Positions 25,290 through 32,922 of a DNA stretch of 42,676 nucleotides are shown here, piece by piece. The position numbers were made by a program, and so were the translations under genes. A model generated the notes under the pieces. The model saw nothing but the letters and a program-made list of their open reading frames with translations, was not told the DNA's origin and did no database searches. The stretch's first letter is position 1; every line of letters begins with the position of its first letter. This DNA is from Clostridia bacterium (GTDB lineage Bacteria > Bacillota > Clostridia > Oscillospirales > Acutalibacteraceae). The stretch lies in the NCBI GenBank assembly GCA_017395425.1, contig JAFPUM010000021.1:1-42676 (forward strand), written 5' to 3'.

Positions 25290-27218
25290 ATGGAAAGATA
25301 TATAGGCAGGGTATTGGACGGCCGTTACGAGATTCTCGAAGAGGTCGGCAACGGCGGCATGGCAGTGGTATATAAAGCCAAGGATTTTGACACCGGCTCG
25401 GTGGTGGCGGTCAAGATTCTGCGGGAGGAGTATCTCGACAATGAGGAATTCTGCCGCCGGTTCCGCAACGAATCCCGCGCCATCGCGCTGCTCAATCATC
25501 CCAACATCGTCAAAATTCTCGATGTGTGCAACACACCCACGCTGCAATATATCGTGATGGAATATATTGACGGCATCTCCCTCAAGGATTACATCGAGCA
25601 GCAGGGTGTGATCCGCATCAAGGAAGCGGTGCATTTTACCACCCAGATTCTGCGTGCGCTCATGCAGGCGCATTCCAAGGGCATTGTCCACCGCGACATC
25701 AAGCCCCAGAATATCATGCTGCTGCCCAACGGTCAGATCAAGGTGACGGATTTCGGCATTGCCCGTCTTTCGACCAGCCGTACCAGCACCATCACCGACA
25801 AAGCCATCGGCTCGGTGCATTATATCGCGCCGGAACAGGCGCGGGGCGGTCATACCGACGCGCGTGCCGACCTGTATTCCGTGGGCGTCATGCTGTACGA
25901 AATGCTGACCGGGCAGCTGCCCTTCGACGCGAGCAGCGCCGTATCGGTAGCGGTCATGCAGCTTCAGGCGGACCCAAAGATGCCGCGCCAGATCAATCCC
26001 AATATTCCCATCGGACTGGAAGAGATTACCATTCAGGCGATGCAGAAGGATCCTGCCAAGCGGTATCAGAGCGCGGCGGAAATGCTCCAGGATATCGAGA
26101 ATTTCAAGCGCAACCCCAGCATTAAATTTGACTACCGCTATGTGGCGGAGGATAATATCAAGTACCGCAAGGCGGCACAGGCAGCCGATACGGAAGAAGA
26201 AGAATACCGCAGCCCGGTCATTCCGGTCATGGCGGGCATTGCGACGGCGTTTGTGCTGGTAGCGCTGGTGTTTGCGGTGCTGTTTGCGGACGCCAGCGGC
26301 ATCTTTAAGAAAAACACCAGTGAACAGACCGAACTGCCCAACTTCGTGGGTCAGGTCTATAACGATATTATCGAAAGCAAGAAATACGATTACGAATTTT
26401 TCCCGGAGGTCAAGTTCAGCAGCGAATATGCCGAGGGCGTGGTCATGGAGCAGTCGCCCAAGCCGGGCAAGACGGTCTATTCCACCGCCAAGGTGACACT
26501 GTATGTGAGCAAGGGTCCCGAACGCCTGATGGTGCCCGATTACAAGAACCGGACGTTCTCGGAATACACGCAGCTTCTCACCCAGCTGGGACTGAGCTAT
26601 GTGGAAATGCCGGTATACGATGACAACGTACCGGCGGATATCGTGTGCAACACCAATCCGCAGCCGCAGTCGGAGGTGAATGTCGGCGACGTGGTGGAGG
26701 TGTATTACAGCCAGGGACCCAAGACCAAGGACAGCAAGATCGACAACTATATCAACACCCCCTATGTAACCGCCAAGAGCAAGCTCACGTCACTCGGCTT
26801 TACGGTAGCCGACCCGACGATGGTTGACAGCAACAAGCCGGAGGGCACCATTATCTCGCAGGAACCGTCCTACGGCACCAAACTCACCAAGGATACCGTC
26901 ATCAAGTTCACGGTGAGCAACGGCAAGGCGCCTACTTCCAATGTGCGGATGGACATTGATCTGCCCCAGGGCAAGAACAATGACGTCACGCTGGAAATCT
27001 TCATCAACGGCGAAAGCTTCAAAGCGGTCAAGGTATCGCTGGGTTCGCAGGAAAGCTATTCGGTCAAGCTCCCCGGTTCGGGCGAACTGGACGTGAGCGT
27101 AACCATGAACGGCAAGAACTACCGCGATTACCGCGTGAACTTTACCGAAGGAACCTATGACCTGATCAAGGAATACGACACGTCATGGCTGGACGGCGAG
27201 GATACCGCCATTGGATAA
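25290..27218 (+). CDS. prkC: PASTA-domain Ser/Thr protein kinase (PrkC/PknB)
   Basis: PrkC is a membrane kinase that senses muropeptides and controls wall metabolism and spore germination. The cytosolic kinase domain (about residues 10-270) has GNGGMAVVYKA, VVAVKIL (catalytic Lys), VHRDIKPQNIML, VTDFGIAR and APEQARGG. One membrane span (IPVMAGIATAFVLVALVFAV) follows near residue 310. The extracellular part has three PASTA repeats (starting near LPNFVGQVYNDI, MVPDYKNRTFSEY and YINTPYVTAKSKL) and an extra beta-rich C-terminal domain of about 80 residues. AAGGAG precedes the ATG. It overlaps rsgA by 8 bases. Confidence 0.96.
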   Translation: MERYIGRVLDGRYEILEEVGNGGMAVVYKAKDFDTGSVVAVKILREEYLDNEEFCRRFRNESRAIALLNHPNIVKILDVCNTPTLQYIVMEYIDGISLKDYIEQQGVIRIKEAVHFTTQILRALMQAHSKGIVHRDIKPQNIMLLPNGQIKVTDFGIARLSTSRTSTITDKAIGSVHYIAPEQARGGHTDARADLYSVGVMLYEMLTGQLPFDASSAVSVAVMQLQADPKMPRQINPNIPIGLEEITIQAMQKDPAKRYQSAAEMLQDIENFKRNPSIKFDYRYVAEDNIKYRKAAQAADTEEEEYRSPVIPVMAGIATAFVLVALVFAVLFADASGIFKKNTSEQTELPNFVGQVYNDIIESKKYDYEFFPEVKFSSEYAEGVVMEQSPKPGKTVYSTAKVTLYVSKGPERLMVPDYKNRTFSEYTQLLTQLGLSYVEMPVYDDNVPADIVCNTNPQPQSEVNVGDVVEVYYSQGPKTKDSKIDNYINTPYVTAKSKLTSLGFTVADPTMVDSNKPEGTIISQEPSYGTKLTKDTVIKFTVSNGKAPTSNVRMDIDLPQGKNNDVTLEIFINGESFKAVKVSLGSQESYSVKLPGSGELDVSVTMNGKNYRDYRVNFTEGTYDLIKEYDTSWLDGEDTAIG

Positions 27219-28158
27219 AACGAGGCAGTTGGAAGGCATCATTCTCAAAGGCATCGGCGGCTTCTATTATGTGGAAGCCGCCGGGCAGCGATATGAATGC
27301 CGCGGACGGGGCACGCTGCGCGGCAGAGGCGGCAAGGCTGCTTCCGCCGGCATCACGCCGCTGGCGGGGGATCGGTGCGTCATTTCGGTGTATGAAAACG
27401 GGCTGGCGAGTCTGGATCGCATTCTCGAGCGGCGCAATTACCTCACCCGTCCGCCGGTTGCCAATCTCGACAATCTGTTTATCGTGGTGTCGGTGTGCGA
27501 TCCTCCCCCGAATCCCCTGACGGCAGACCGGTTCATCTCGCTGGCGGAATACAAAGGCATTGAGCCGATACTGGTGTTGACCAAGCTGGACAGAGCTTCC
27601 GACGAAGGCTTCGGCGATATCTACCGTCAGGCGGGCTTTACGGTCATCGAGGCGGATTACACGGCAGGCGATGAAAAGCGCGAAGCGTTTCTCGAAGAAA
27701 TCCGCGCACTGATGCGGAACCGTGTGAGCGCCTTTGCGGGCAATACGGGCGTGGGAAAATCTACGCTGCTCAATGCCCTCTGTCCGGAGCTGGCGCGGGA
27801 AACCGGTGAAACCAGCCGCAAGCTGGGACGCGGACGTCACACCACCCGCGAAACCGAACTCTTCACACTGCCGTTCGGCGGCAGAATTGCGGACACACCG
27901 GGCTTTTCGTCCTTTGACAGCGAGTTTGCGGAGGTTGTGTACAAAGAAGACCTTCCGGATACCTTCCGGGAATTTGCGGCATATGCGGAAGACTGCCGCT
28001 TTACGGGCTGTTCCCATACCTGTGAAAAAGGCTGCGCCGTGCTGGCGGCAGTCGCTCGGGGCGAGATATCGCCGATACGACATGCGGATTATGTGACGCT
28101 GTACAATGAAGTTAAGGATATCAAGGAGTGGGAAAAGAAAAAAGCGCGCCATCCGTAA
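27211..28158 (+). CDS. rsgA: Ribosome small-subunit-dependent GTPase RsgA
   Basis: RsgA is a circularly permuted GTPase that assists 30S maturation. The 315-residue protein has an OB domain, the G4 motif LTKLD, G1 GNTGVGKSTLLN near residue 177, the switch RHTTRE, G3 DTPGF, and the zinc motif in CRFTGCSHTCEKGC. Translation starts at a TTG (27211) placed after GAGGA and overlapping the prkC stop. The stop codon TAA (28156-28158) is also the left copy of the target duplication of the adjoining 161-bp palindrome, so the element inserted exactly at the end of this gene without altering the protein. Confidence 0.95.
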   Translation: MDKTRQLEGIILKGIGGFYYVEAAGQRYECRGRGTLRGRGGKAASAGITPLAGDRCVISVYENGLASLDRILERRNYLTRPPVANLDNLFIVVSVCDPPPNPLTADRFISLAEYKGIEPILVLTKLDRASDEGFGDIYRQAGFTVIEADYTAGDEKREAFLEEIRALMRNRVSAFAGNTGVGKSTLLNALCPELARETGETSRKLGRGRHTTRETELFTLPFGGRIADTPGFSSFDSEFAEVVYKEDLPDTFREFAAYAEDCRFTGCSHTCEKGCAVLAAVARGEISPIRHADYVTLYNEVKDIKEWEKKKARHP

Positions 28159-28322
28159 GAGCCTGTTCAGAATCTCCGCGTGTGCGGATTGCGCCGTCAG
28201 GTTTTTCGCCAGATGAAGGGAATTTTGTGCCGCCATACTGTCGTATTGCAAGCAAAATTCCCAAAATATGGCGGAAAAGATGCAAGCAAGCCGTGCGTGA
28301 AGAGATTCTGAACAGGCTCTAA
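28156..28322. mobile_element. 161-bp palindromic MITE-like element with TAA target duplication
   Basis: Perfect 18-bp terminal inverted repeats, GAGCCTGTTCAGAATCTC (28159-28176) and its complement (28302-28319), are flanked by TAA on each side (28156-28158, 28320-28322). The interior is an imperfect palindrome; for example, GGGAATTTTG pairs with CAAAATTCCC, and a CGCCATA-type segment has a partner on the other side. It codes for nothing. The TNA-type 3-bp duplication and GAGCC ends suggest an IS5-family (IS1031 group) parent, which is inference. It lies between rsgA and thiN, where rpe sits in B. subtilis. Confidence 0.65.
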
Positions 28323-28415
28323 CGCTTGCGCATACGGCTGCCCTGTTCATGGGGCAGGAGAAGATCAAAAACAAACTGCTGAGAAGCGGAATGCAAACAA
28401 GGACTGAAGAACGAA

Positions 28416-29039
28416 ATGAACTGTATCATTTTATCAGCCGGTCACATTACCGACTACGAAAGCATGAAGCGTTATCTTCACGAAGGAGACTATATTGTAG
28501 CCGCTGACGGCGGATACCGGCATCTGACGGGACTGGGAATCAAGTGCGATTATTTTATCGGCGATTTTGATTCTTACAGCGACGTTCCTGATTGTGAATG
28601 GGAAAAATATCCCACCGAAAAGGATGATACCGATACCATGCTCGCCATCAAGCACGGTCTGCTCAAAGGACTGGATCGGTTTGTCATTTTCGGCGGACTG
28701 GGCGGCAGACTGGATCATACAGTAGCCAATTTTTCCGCGCTGGAATACCTCAAAGCGCACGGCTCCTGCGGTGTGTTGGTGGACGAGCGGACGGCAGTGC
28801 GGCTGCTGGGCGTGGGAGACCGGTTTGTACCGATTCTGCATGGCGGCTATTTTTCGGTATTTCCCTTCGGCTGTGCCTCCGCGGTAGTGAGTATACGAGG
28901 GGTCAAGTACCCCATCCGGCGGCAGCGGCTGACGTCGGATTTTCCGCTGGGCGTAAGCAACCGCATCACCGATGAAGAAGCGTTTGAAATACAGATTCAT
29001 GAAGGAAAAGTCCTTGTGATGGAATGTCAAAAAGATTGA
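28416..29039 (+). CDS. thiN: Thiamine diphosphokinase
   Basis: ThiN transfers pyrophosphate from ATP to thiamine, forming thiamine diphosphate. The 207-residue protein has the family motifs AADGGYRHL, FIGDFDSYS, KDDTDTMLAI and GGLGGRLDHTVANF, and a C-terminal substrate-binding beta domain. The ribosome site AAGGA is about 12 bases before the ATG, somewhat far. It lies in the conserved slot before spoVM, with the upstream gap filled by the palindromic element. No THI-box riboswitch is seen upstream. Confidence 0.94.
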   Translation: MNCIILSAGHITDYESMKRYLHEGDYIVAADGGYRHLTGLGIKCDYFIGDFDSYSDVPDCEWEKYPTEKDDTDTMLAIKHGLLKGLDRFVIFGGLGGRLDHTVANFSALEYLKAHGSCGVLVDERTAVRLLGVGDRFVPILHGGYFSVFPFGCASAVVSIRGVKYPIRRQRLTSDFPLGVSNRITDEEAFEIQIHEGKVLVMECQKD

Positions 29040-29141
29040 CACCTTTTTCCTCCCGCTGCGTACTATGAAAATGAGAGCGGGATTCCGGAAAGATGCTCCG
29101 GAGTCGGCTCCGTACATTCTCATCGCGGGGGAGGCATTCCT

Positions 29142-29222
29142 ATGAAAATTGTAGTGGTCAAAAGTCCCAAGCTGCTCGGCGGCATTCTGCGTCTGATGTT
29201 CGGCATCAAAAAGGACGCGTGA
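29142..29222 (+). CDS. spoVM: Stage V sporulation protein M (SpoVM), 26 residues
   Basis: A 26-codon frame preceded by GGGGGAGG encodes a close match to B. subtilis SpoVM, which is also 26 residues. The core KSPKLLGGILRLMFG aligns with KLPKFLGGIVRAMLG, including Pro9, the Gly-Gly pair and the basic residues. SpoVM is an amphipathic helix that recognises the curved forespore membrane and anchors SpoIVA, encoded at 6885-8363. The position after thiN is the same as in B. subtilis, which makes the call firm despite the tiny size. Upstream, small hairpins (TCCGGA pair, CGGAG/CTCCG) lie in the leader. The rpmB gene that follows in Bacillus is absent. Confidence 0.95.
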   Translation: MKIVVVKSPKLLGGILRLMFGIKKDA

Positions 29223-29227
29223 CAGAC

Positions 29228-29259
29228 GGCAGCTACGGCAGCTACGGCAGCTACGGCAG
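29228..29259 (+). repeat. Tandem 9-bp repeat after spoVM
   Basis: The unit GGCAGCTAC is repeated three times in tandem, followed by a partial fourth copy (GGCAGC), just after the spoVM stop codon. In one frame it reads Gly-Ser-Tyr and in the spoVM frame Ala-Ala-Thr, but neither frame has a start with a ribosome site. It is probably a non-coding 3' tract that may vary in length between strains. Confidence 0.6.
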
Positions 29260-29292
29260 CGGCAATGGGACTGAACCCCATCACAAACAAAT

Positions 29293-29340
29293 ACAAAACC
29301 GGCACGGTGGGAAGCATCCATACCGTGCCGGTTTTGTGTT
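29293..29340. terminator. Probable terminator after spoVM
   Basis: ACAAAACCGGCACGGT (29293-29308) pairs perfectly with ACCGTGCCGGTTTTGT (29322-29337). It has only short T runs (TTTTGTGTT). It lies between spoVM and the convergent esterase gene and may act on both transcripts. Confidence 0.7.
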
Positions 29341-29372
29341 ATGAAATCACGATTGACAATGTATCAAACCAT

Positions 29373-30158
29373 TCACTTTCCCGCTTCTCCGGACAAAAAG
29401 ACCGACAGGAAATCCGGGAACACGCTCCGCCACGCGGCTTCGTTGTGGGGCTGATCGGGTTTGATCACTTCTTTGAGCCGCCGGGGCGGGCAGCATTCTT
29501 TCAGCAGGTCAAACGCAAACTTCCCGGACTTGTACATGGATCTCTCCTTGGCATCGCCCTCGCCCATGTAGAGATAGAGGAACGGCATCGCGTCTGAGGT
29601 TCTTCCTTCCAGCCATGCCCGGAATTGCTTTTCGGTGTACATCTCAAAGGCGGGGGAAAACACGCCTGCCGCGGAAAACAGCTTGGGATAATTCATCGCG
29701 ATGAAAAACGATTCCAATCCCCCGGATGAACTGCCGCAGAACGCCGTGAATTCTCTTCCCTTTTTGGCGGGGAACATCTCCTCTACGGCGGGCTTGACCA
29801 CATCCACCACAAAACGCGCGAATTCATCCCCTTCGGGGTGAATCAGCAGACGCATCAGCGGTCCTTTCAGACGACCGATACTGGAGGGAGTCAGTTCATT
29901 GGTGCGCCACCGGTTTTCATTGTCAATTCCCACAATGATCGCGGCGCGTCCGGTTTTGGCATATTCGTCCCGGACCGCCTCGCGCGTGAGCCAGCTGCCG
30001 AACCGGCTGGCTTCCTCTTCAAAAATATTGCGTCCGTCGGTCATATAGACCACCGGGAAGGTCTCGCCCTCCTCATGTGCCGGTACAAACACGCGCACCA
30101 GCCGATTGCCTTTGCCGGGATAGGGCAGATCAATGTTGAAAATAGTCTCGTCTGTCAT
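29373..30158 (-). CDS. Esterase (alpha/beta hydrolase, esterase D/enterochelin-esterase-like)
   Basis: The 261-residue protein has the alpha/beta hydrolase nucleophile elbow GSSSGG (in FCGSSSGGLESFF), the N-terminal NIDLPYPGKGNRLVRVFVP segment and FPVVYMTDGRNIFEEE typical of PF00756 putative esterases. A histidine in QPHNEAAWR is a plausible catalytic His. No signal peptide is seen, so it is probably cytosolic. The substrate is unknown. AGGAG precedes the ATG and a consensus promoter lies at 30208-30236. It is a single-gene unit divergent from the two-component system. Confidence 0.88.
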   Translation of the reverse strand: MTDETIFNIDLPYPGKGNRLVRVFVPAHEEGETFPVVYMTDGRNIFEEEASRFGSWLTREAVRDEYAKTGRAAIIVGIDNENRWRTNELTPSSIGRLKGPLMRLLIHPEGDEFARFVVDVVKPAVEEMFPAKKGREFTAFCGSSSGGLESFFIAMNYPKLFSAAGVFSPAFEMYTEKQFRAWLEGRTSDAMPFLYLYMGEGDAKERSMYKSGKFAFDLLKECCPPRRLKEVIKPDQPHNEAAWRSVFPDFLSVFLSGEAGK

Positions 30159-30207
30159 ATCATTTCACTCCTGACCGGAAAAAGATATAGCGTTATTACC
30201 AAAAAAA

Positions 30208-30236
30208 ATTATAGCATACTGCCGCTGGTTTGTCAA
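30208..30236 (-). promoter_or_regulatory. Consensus promoter of the esterase gene
   Basis: On the minus strand TTGACA (30231-30236) and TATAAT (30208-30213) are 17 bases apart. The spacer shares GCGGCAGTATG with the promoter at 1502-1530. Confidence 0.8.
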
Positions 30237-30264
30237 TGTTTCCCTGTTATTTGCCAAACAATCA

Positions 30265-30293
30265 TTGCTTTTTCAGCCCTGCTATCGTATAAT
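30265..30293 (+). promoter_or_regulatory. Promoter of the two-component operon
   Basis: TTGCTT (30265-30270) and TATAAT (30288-30293) are separated by 17 bases, about 80 bases upstream of the response regulator start. Confidence 0.55.
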
Positions 30294-30309
30294 TTTTTTA
30301 TAGCAATCC

Positions 30310-30349
30310 TCAGAATCTTCAGATCAATTTCAGATGGGGCTGCTACAAT
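30310..30349 (+). promoter_or_regulatory. Direct repeats with a second -10, possible response-regulator operator
   Basis: TCAGA occurs at 30310, 30319 and 30330. The last two lie in TTCAGAT units with an 11-base period, followed by TACAAT at 30344-30349. Direct repeats spaced about one helical turn over a missing -35 box are the usual OmpR-type binding arrangement, so autoregulation is plausible. Confidence 0.4.
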
Positions 30350-30373
30350 CAAACATAAGACAGGTGAATGAAT

Positions 30374-31051
30374 ATGTACCGTATCCTGCTGGTGGAAGAC
30401 GACCCCGATATCCGGGAACTGATCGTGCAGTATTTTACCAAAAAAGAAAAAGACGCCTTTCGGGTGGACATCGCGGTCAACGGTCCGCGCGGACTGGAAA
30501 AAGCTGCCGAGAATCCCTATGACCTCCTGCTGCTGGACGTGATGCTCCCCGAACTCGACGGCTTCGCCATCTGCCGGGAAATCCGCCGCAGCAGTGACAT
30601 ACCCATTCTGTTCATCACTGCCCGCGCCGACGAATCGGACATCCTGCACGGCTACGCGCTGGGCTGCGACGATTATGTGGTCAAGCCCTTCCCGCTGCCG
30701 GTGCTGTATCAGAAGGTCGGCGCGCTCATCAAACGCGCCAAAGGGTTGGTGCGGTTTCCGACGCTCCACGCCGGAAGCCTCTCGCTCAATCCCAACAACG
30801 GCACCGTCATCAGCGACGACAGGGAAGTGACCCTCACCGCCAAGGAATACGGCATTCTGCGGGTACTGCTCGAAAACAAGGGCAGCATCATCAGCCGCGA
30901 ACAGCTGCTCAACCGGGTATGGGGCTACAACCACACCACCGACGAGCGCGTGCTGGACACCCATATCCGCAACCTGCGGAAAGCCCTGGGAACCGACGGC
31001 AAAATTATCAAAACCGCCATCGGGCGCGGTTACACCATCGAGGACTGCTGA
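30374..31051 (+). CDS. OmpR-family response regulator
   Basis: The 225-residue protein has a receiver domain with acidic pair EDD (LLVEDDPDI), phospho-acceptor Asp in LLLLDVMLPELDG, Thr in FITARAD and Lys in YVVKPFPLP. A winged-helix domain follows (LTAKEYGILRVLLENKG, then REQLLNRVWGY and VDTHIRNLRKAL-like sequence). CAGGTGA is best spaced for the ATG at 30374; an ATG two codons earlier (30368) is possible. The cognate kinase starts 3 bases after its stop. The stimulus cannot be told from sequence. Confidence 0.93.
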   Translation: MYRILLVEDDPDIRELIVQYFTKKEKDAFRVDIAVNGPRGLEKAAENPYDLLLLDVMLPELDGFAICREIRRSSDIPILFITARADESDILHGYALGCDDYVVKPFPLPVLYQKVGALIKRAKGLVRFPTLHAGSLSLNPNNGTVISDDREVTLTAKEYGILRVLLENKGSIISREQLLNRVWGYNHTTDERVLDTHIRNLRKALGTDGKIIKTAIGRGYTIEDC

Positions 31052-31053
31052 AT

Positions 31054-32739
31054 ATGGAACATCGATTCAAAACACAGCGCAACCGTCTCTTTCTGCGGAT
31101 CACACTCATCCTGCTTGCCGTATGGCTGCCGGTATCCGCCATCTATTGTGTCATACAGCTACATAACGAAAAAATCAATATACAGCGTCAGATGCTCTCC
31201 AACGCGTCCTATGCCAAACAGTCGCTTTCGATGGGAATGCTCCATGAAAACAGCGGCAATCAGGTCTATATTTCCAACGGCAACCTGCTGGAATTCAAGG
31301 ACATGATTGAAAAGGACTATGACAGCCAGATGATTGTCATCGACACGGACAGCGGACAGGTTCTCGCCGACACCGCCGACCGTGTCCGGGTGGTGTACTC
31401 CTTCCGGACGGACAAAGGCACCTACCCTGACGATTACGGATTTCTCGATTTCCATGTTCTCCGCGACGGGCTCACCGACGCGCAATATCGGAAAATCGCA
31501 CAATGGCTCCGCACTGACCCCGGAGACGGCTCGTCCTATGCGCTCATTTGCAGTCAATTCTACGCCGTTGCCGATCAGATTTTCCCGCTTACGGTCTCGG
31601 TCATACGCACCGAAAGCGAAAGCGACCGGTTCCGGGAGGACGCTGTCGTGGAAGATTTTCCTACCGGTCTCACCGCTCCCGCCGGTTCGGTGATCTTCCG
31701 CAACGGAGAGAACAGGCTGAATCGGATTCCCACCGACTTTCTTCTGGACGGTATCCGCAACCGGGACTGTATTCACCGGCTCACCGACAGCCAGCGGGAG
31801 AAAAACATCACTATGATTCCTGTCGGAACAGCCCAATACATTGTCTATATCTCGGACTACATCTTTCTCAACGCATTTACCTTCAACGACGAAAAAGGCT
31901 ATTACGAAAAACACGACCAACTCTATCTGATGCAGTATGCCCGGCAGGTCAATCTGCTCCAAAGCAGCGCTGTCACACTGGCAGTTGGCATGGCGGTGAT
32001 ATCCGGCATTTTCCTTCTCACCGGCACGGTTCTCTTCCTCATGATCTGGCACACCACCGGCACGCAGATACGGCAGGAACAGCGCCGCCGCGACCTCACC
32101 AACGCTCTGGCGCACGACATCAAAACCCCCCTCTTCATCATCAGCGGCTATGCGTACAGCCTCAAAGAGGACATCGACAGCGGCGAACGCGACCGCTATC
32201 TCGATAAAATCATCGAGCAGACCGACCGTATCAACGCGCTGGTGCATAATATGCTCAATCTCAGCAAGCTGGATTCCGATCAGATGACCCTCACCCGCAC
32301 GACCTTTGATCTGTGGGAACTGACGGAGGAGCTTCTCGCGGACTATCAGAAACTGCCCGAAGGCAAAACCATTCTGACCGCCCACAGCGGCGACAGCATG
32401 ATATCAGCCGACAGGACGCTCATTCGCACCGCGCTGCAAAATCTCATTGACAACGCCGTGCAATACGCGCTGCCGGGCAGTGACATCCGCATCGACGTCA
32501 CGGAGAAAACCTTCCGCATTGCCAATCTCTGCCAGCCGCTTACCAAAGCCCGGCAAAAAGCCATCTGGCAGCCCTATTACCGCATTGACCCGAGCCGTCA
32601 TCACAAGGGCAACGGACTAGGGCTGTCCATTGTCAAAGCCATATTCGACCTGCACGGCGTCAGATATGAACTGAACGTCCAAGACCCCGCGATGTTTGAT
32701 TTATCCGTCGAATGGAAAGATGACACAGACCTTCATTGA
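31054..32739 (+). CDS. Membrane sensor histidine kinase
   Basis: The 561-residue protein has an N-terminal span (FLRITLILLAVWLPVSAIYCV), an extracytoplasmic sensor region of about 270 residues and a second span (LAVGMAVISGIFLLTGTVLFLMI written in part). The kinase has the phospho-acceptor His in LAHDIKTPLFIISGY, the N box LQNLIDNAVQYAL and the G box GNGLGLSIVKAI. The sensor region matches no domain I recognise. The longer open frame to 30919 lies inside the regulator gene and is rejected. A decayed hydrolase remnant follows at 33 bases. Confidence 0.92.
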   Translation: MEHRFKTQRNRLFLRITLILLAVWLPVSAIYCVIQLHNEKINIQRQMLSNASYAKQSLSMGMLHENSGNQVYISNGNLLEFKDMIEKDYDSQMIVIDTDSGQVLADTADRVRVVYSFRTDKGTYPDDYGFLDFHVLRDGLTDAQYRKIAQWLRTDPGDGSSYALICSQFYAVADQIFPLTVSVIRTESESDRFREDAVVEDFPTGLTAPAGSVIFRNGENRLNRIPTDFLLDGIRNRDCIHRLTDSQREKNITMIPVGTAQYIVYISDYIFLNAFTFNDEKGYYEKHDQLYLMQYARQVNLLQSSAVTLAVGMAVISGIFLLTGTVLFLMIWHTTGTQIRQEQRRRDLTNALAHDIKTPLFIISGYAYSLKEDIDSGERDRYLDKIIEQTDRINALVHNMLNLSKLDSDQMTLTRTTFDLWELTEELLADYQKLPEGKTILTAHSGDSMISADRTLIRTALQNLIDNAVQYALPGSDIRIDVTEKTFRIANLCQPLTKARQKAIWQPYYRIDPSRHHKGNGLGLSIVKAIFDLHGVRYELNVQDPAMFDLSVEWKDDTDLH

Positions 32740-32756
32740 TTTTTCCATAAAATCCA

Positions 32757-32898
32757 AGGAGGTTATCCTGTATGAAAACAAACCGCAGCAAGCACCGTAT
32801 ACTGGTCCGTGGTGTATCATCAAAGCGATTTCACGATGGACGTCGCCACCAACAAAAATTTTGACACCGTGTACCATCTGGAACCGGGTGATTATTAA
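32757..32898 (+). pseudogene. Internally deleted remnant of a choloylglycine-hydrolase-type gene
   Basis: The sequence ATCCAAGGAGG, with ATG at 32772, copies the ribosome site and start context of the intact hydrolase at 34883 (also ATCCAAGGAGG). Only about ten codons later, in a different frame, comes a C-terminal segment of 31 residues ending at TAA 32898. It reads WSVVYHQSDFTMDV, then FDTVYHLEPGDY. The intact protein ends WSCVYHMSDFSVDV, then YDKVCHLSPDDFR. So the 5' and 3' ends of a diverged paralogue remain, while the middle of over 300 codons is gone and the junction is out of frame. It cannot make a functional enzyme. Confidence 0.75.
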
Positions 32899-32922
32899 GC
32901 GTATGAAAAGGAGTGATTCGCC

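Noticed and set aside
29120-29317. 65-codon minus-strand frame with Ala-Ala-Val repeats
   Set aside because: The hydrophobic repeat is the complement of the 9-bp repeat after spoVM; there is no ribosome site and it overlaps spoVM antisense.
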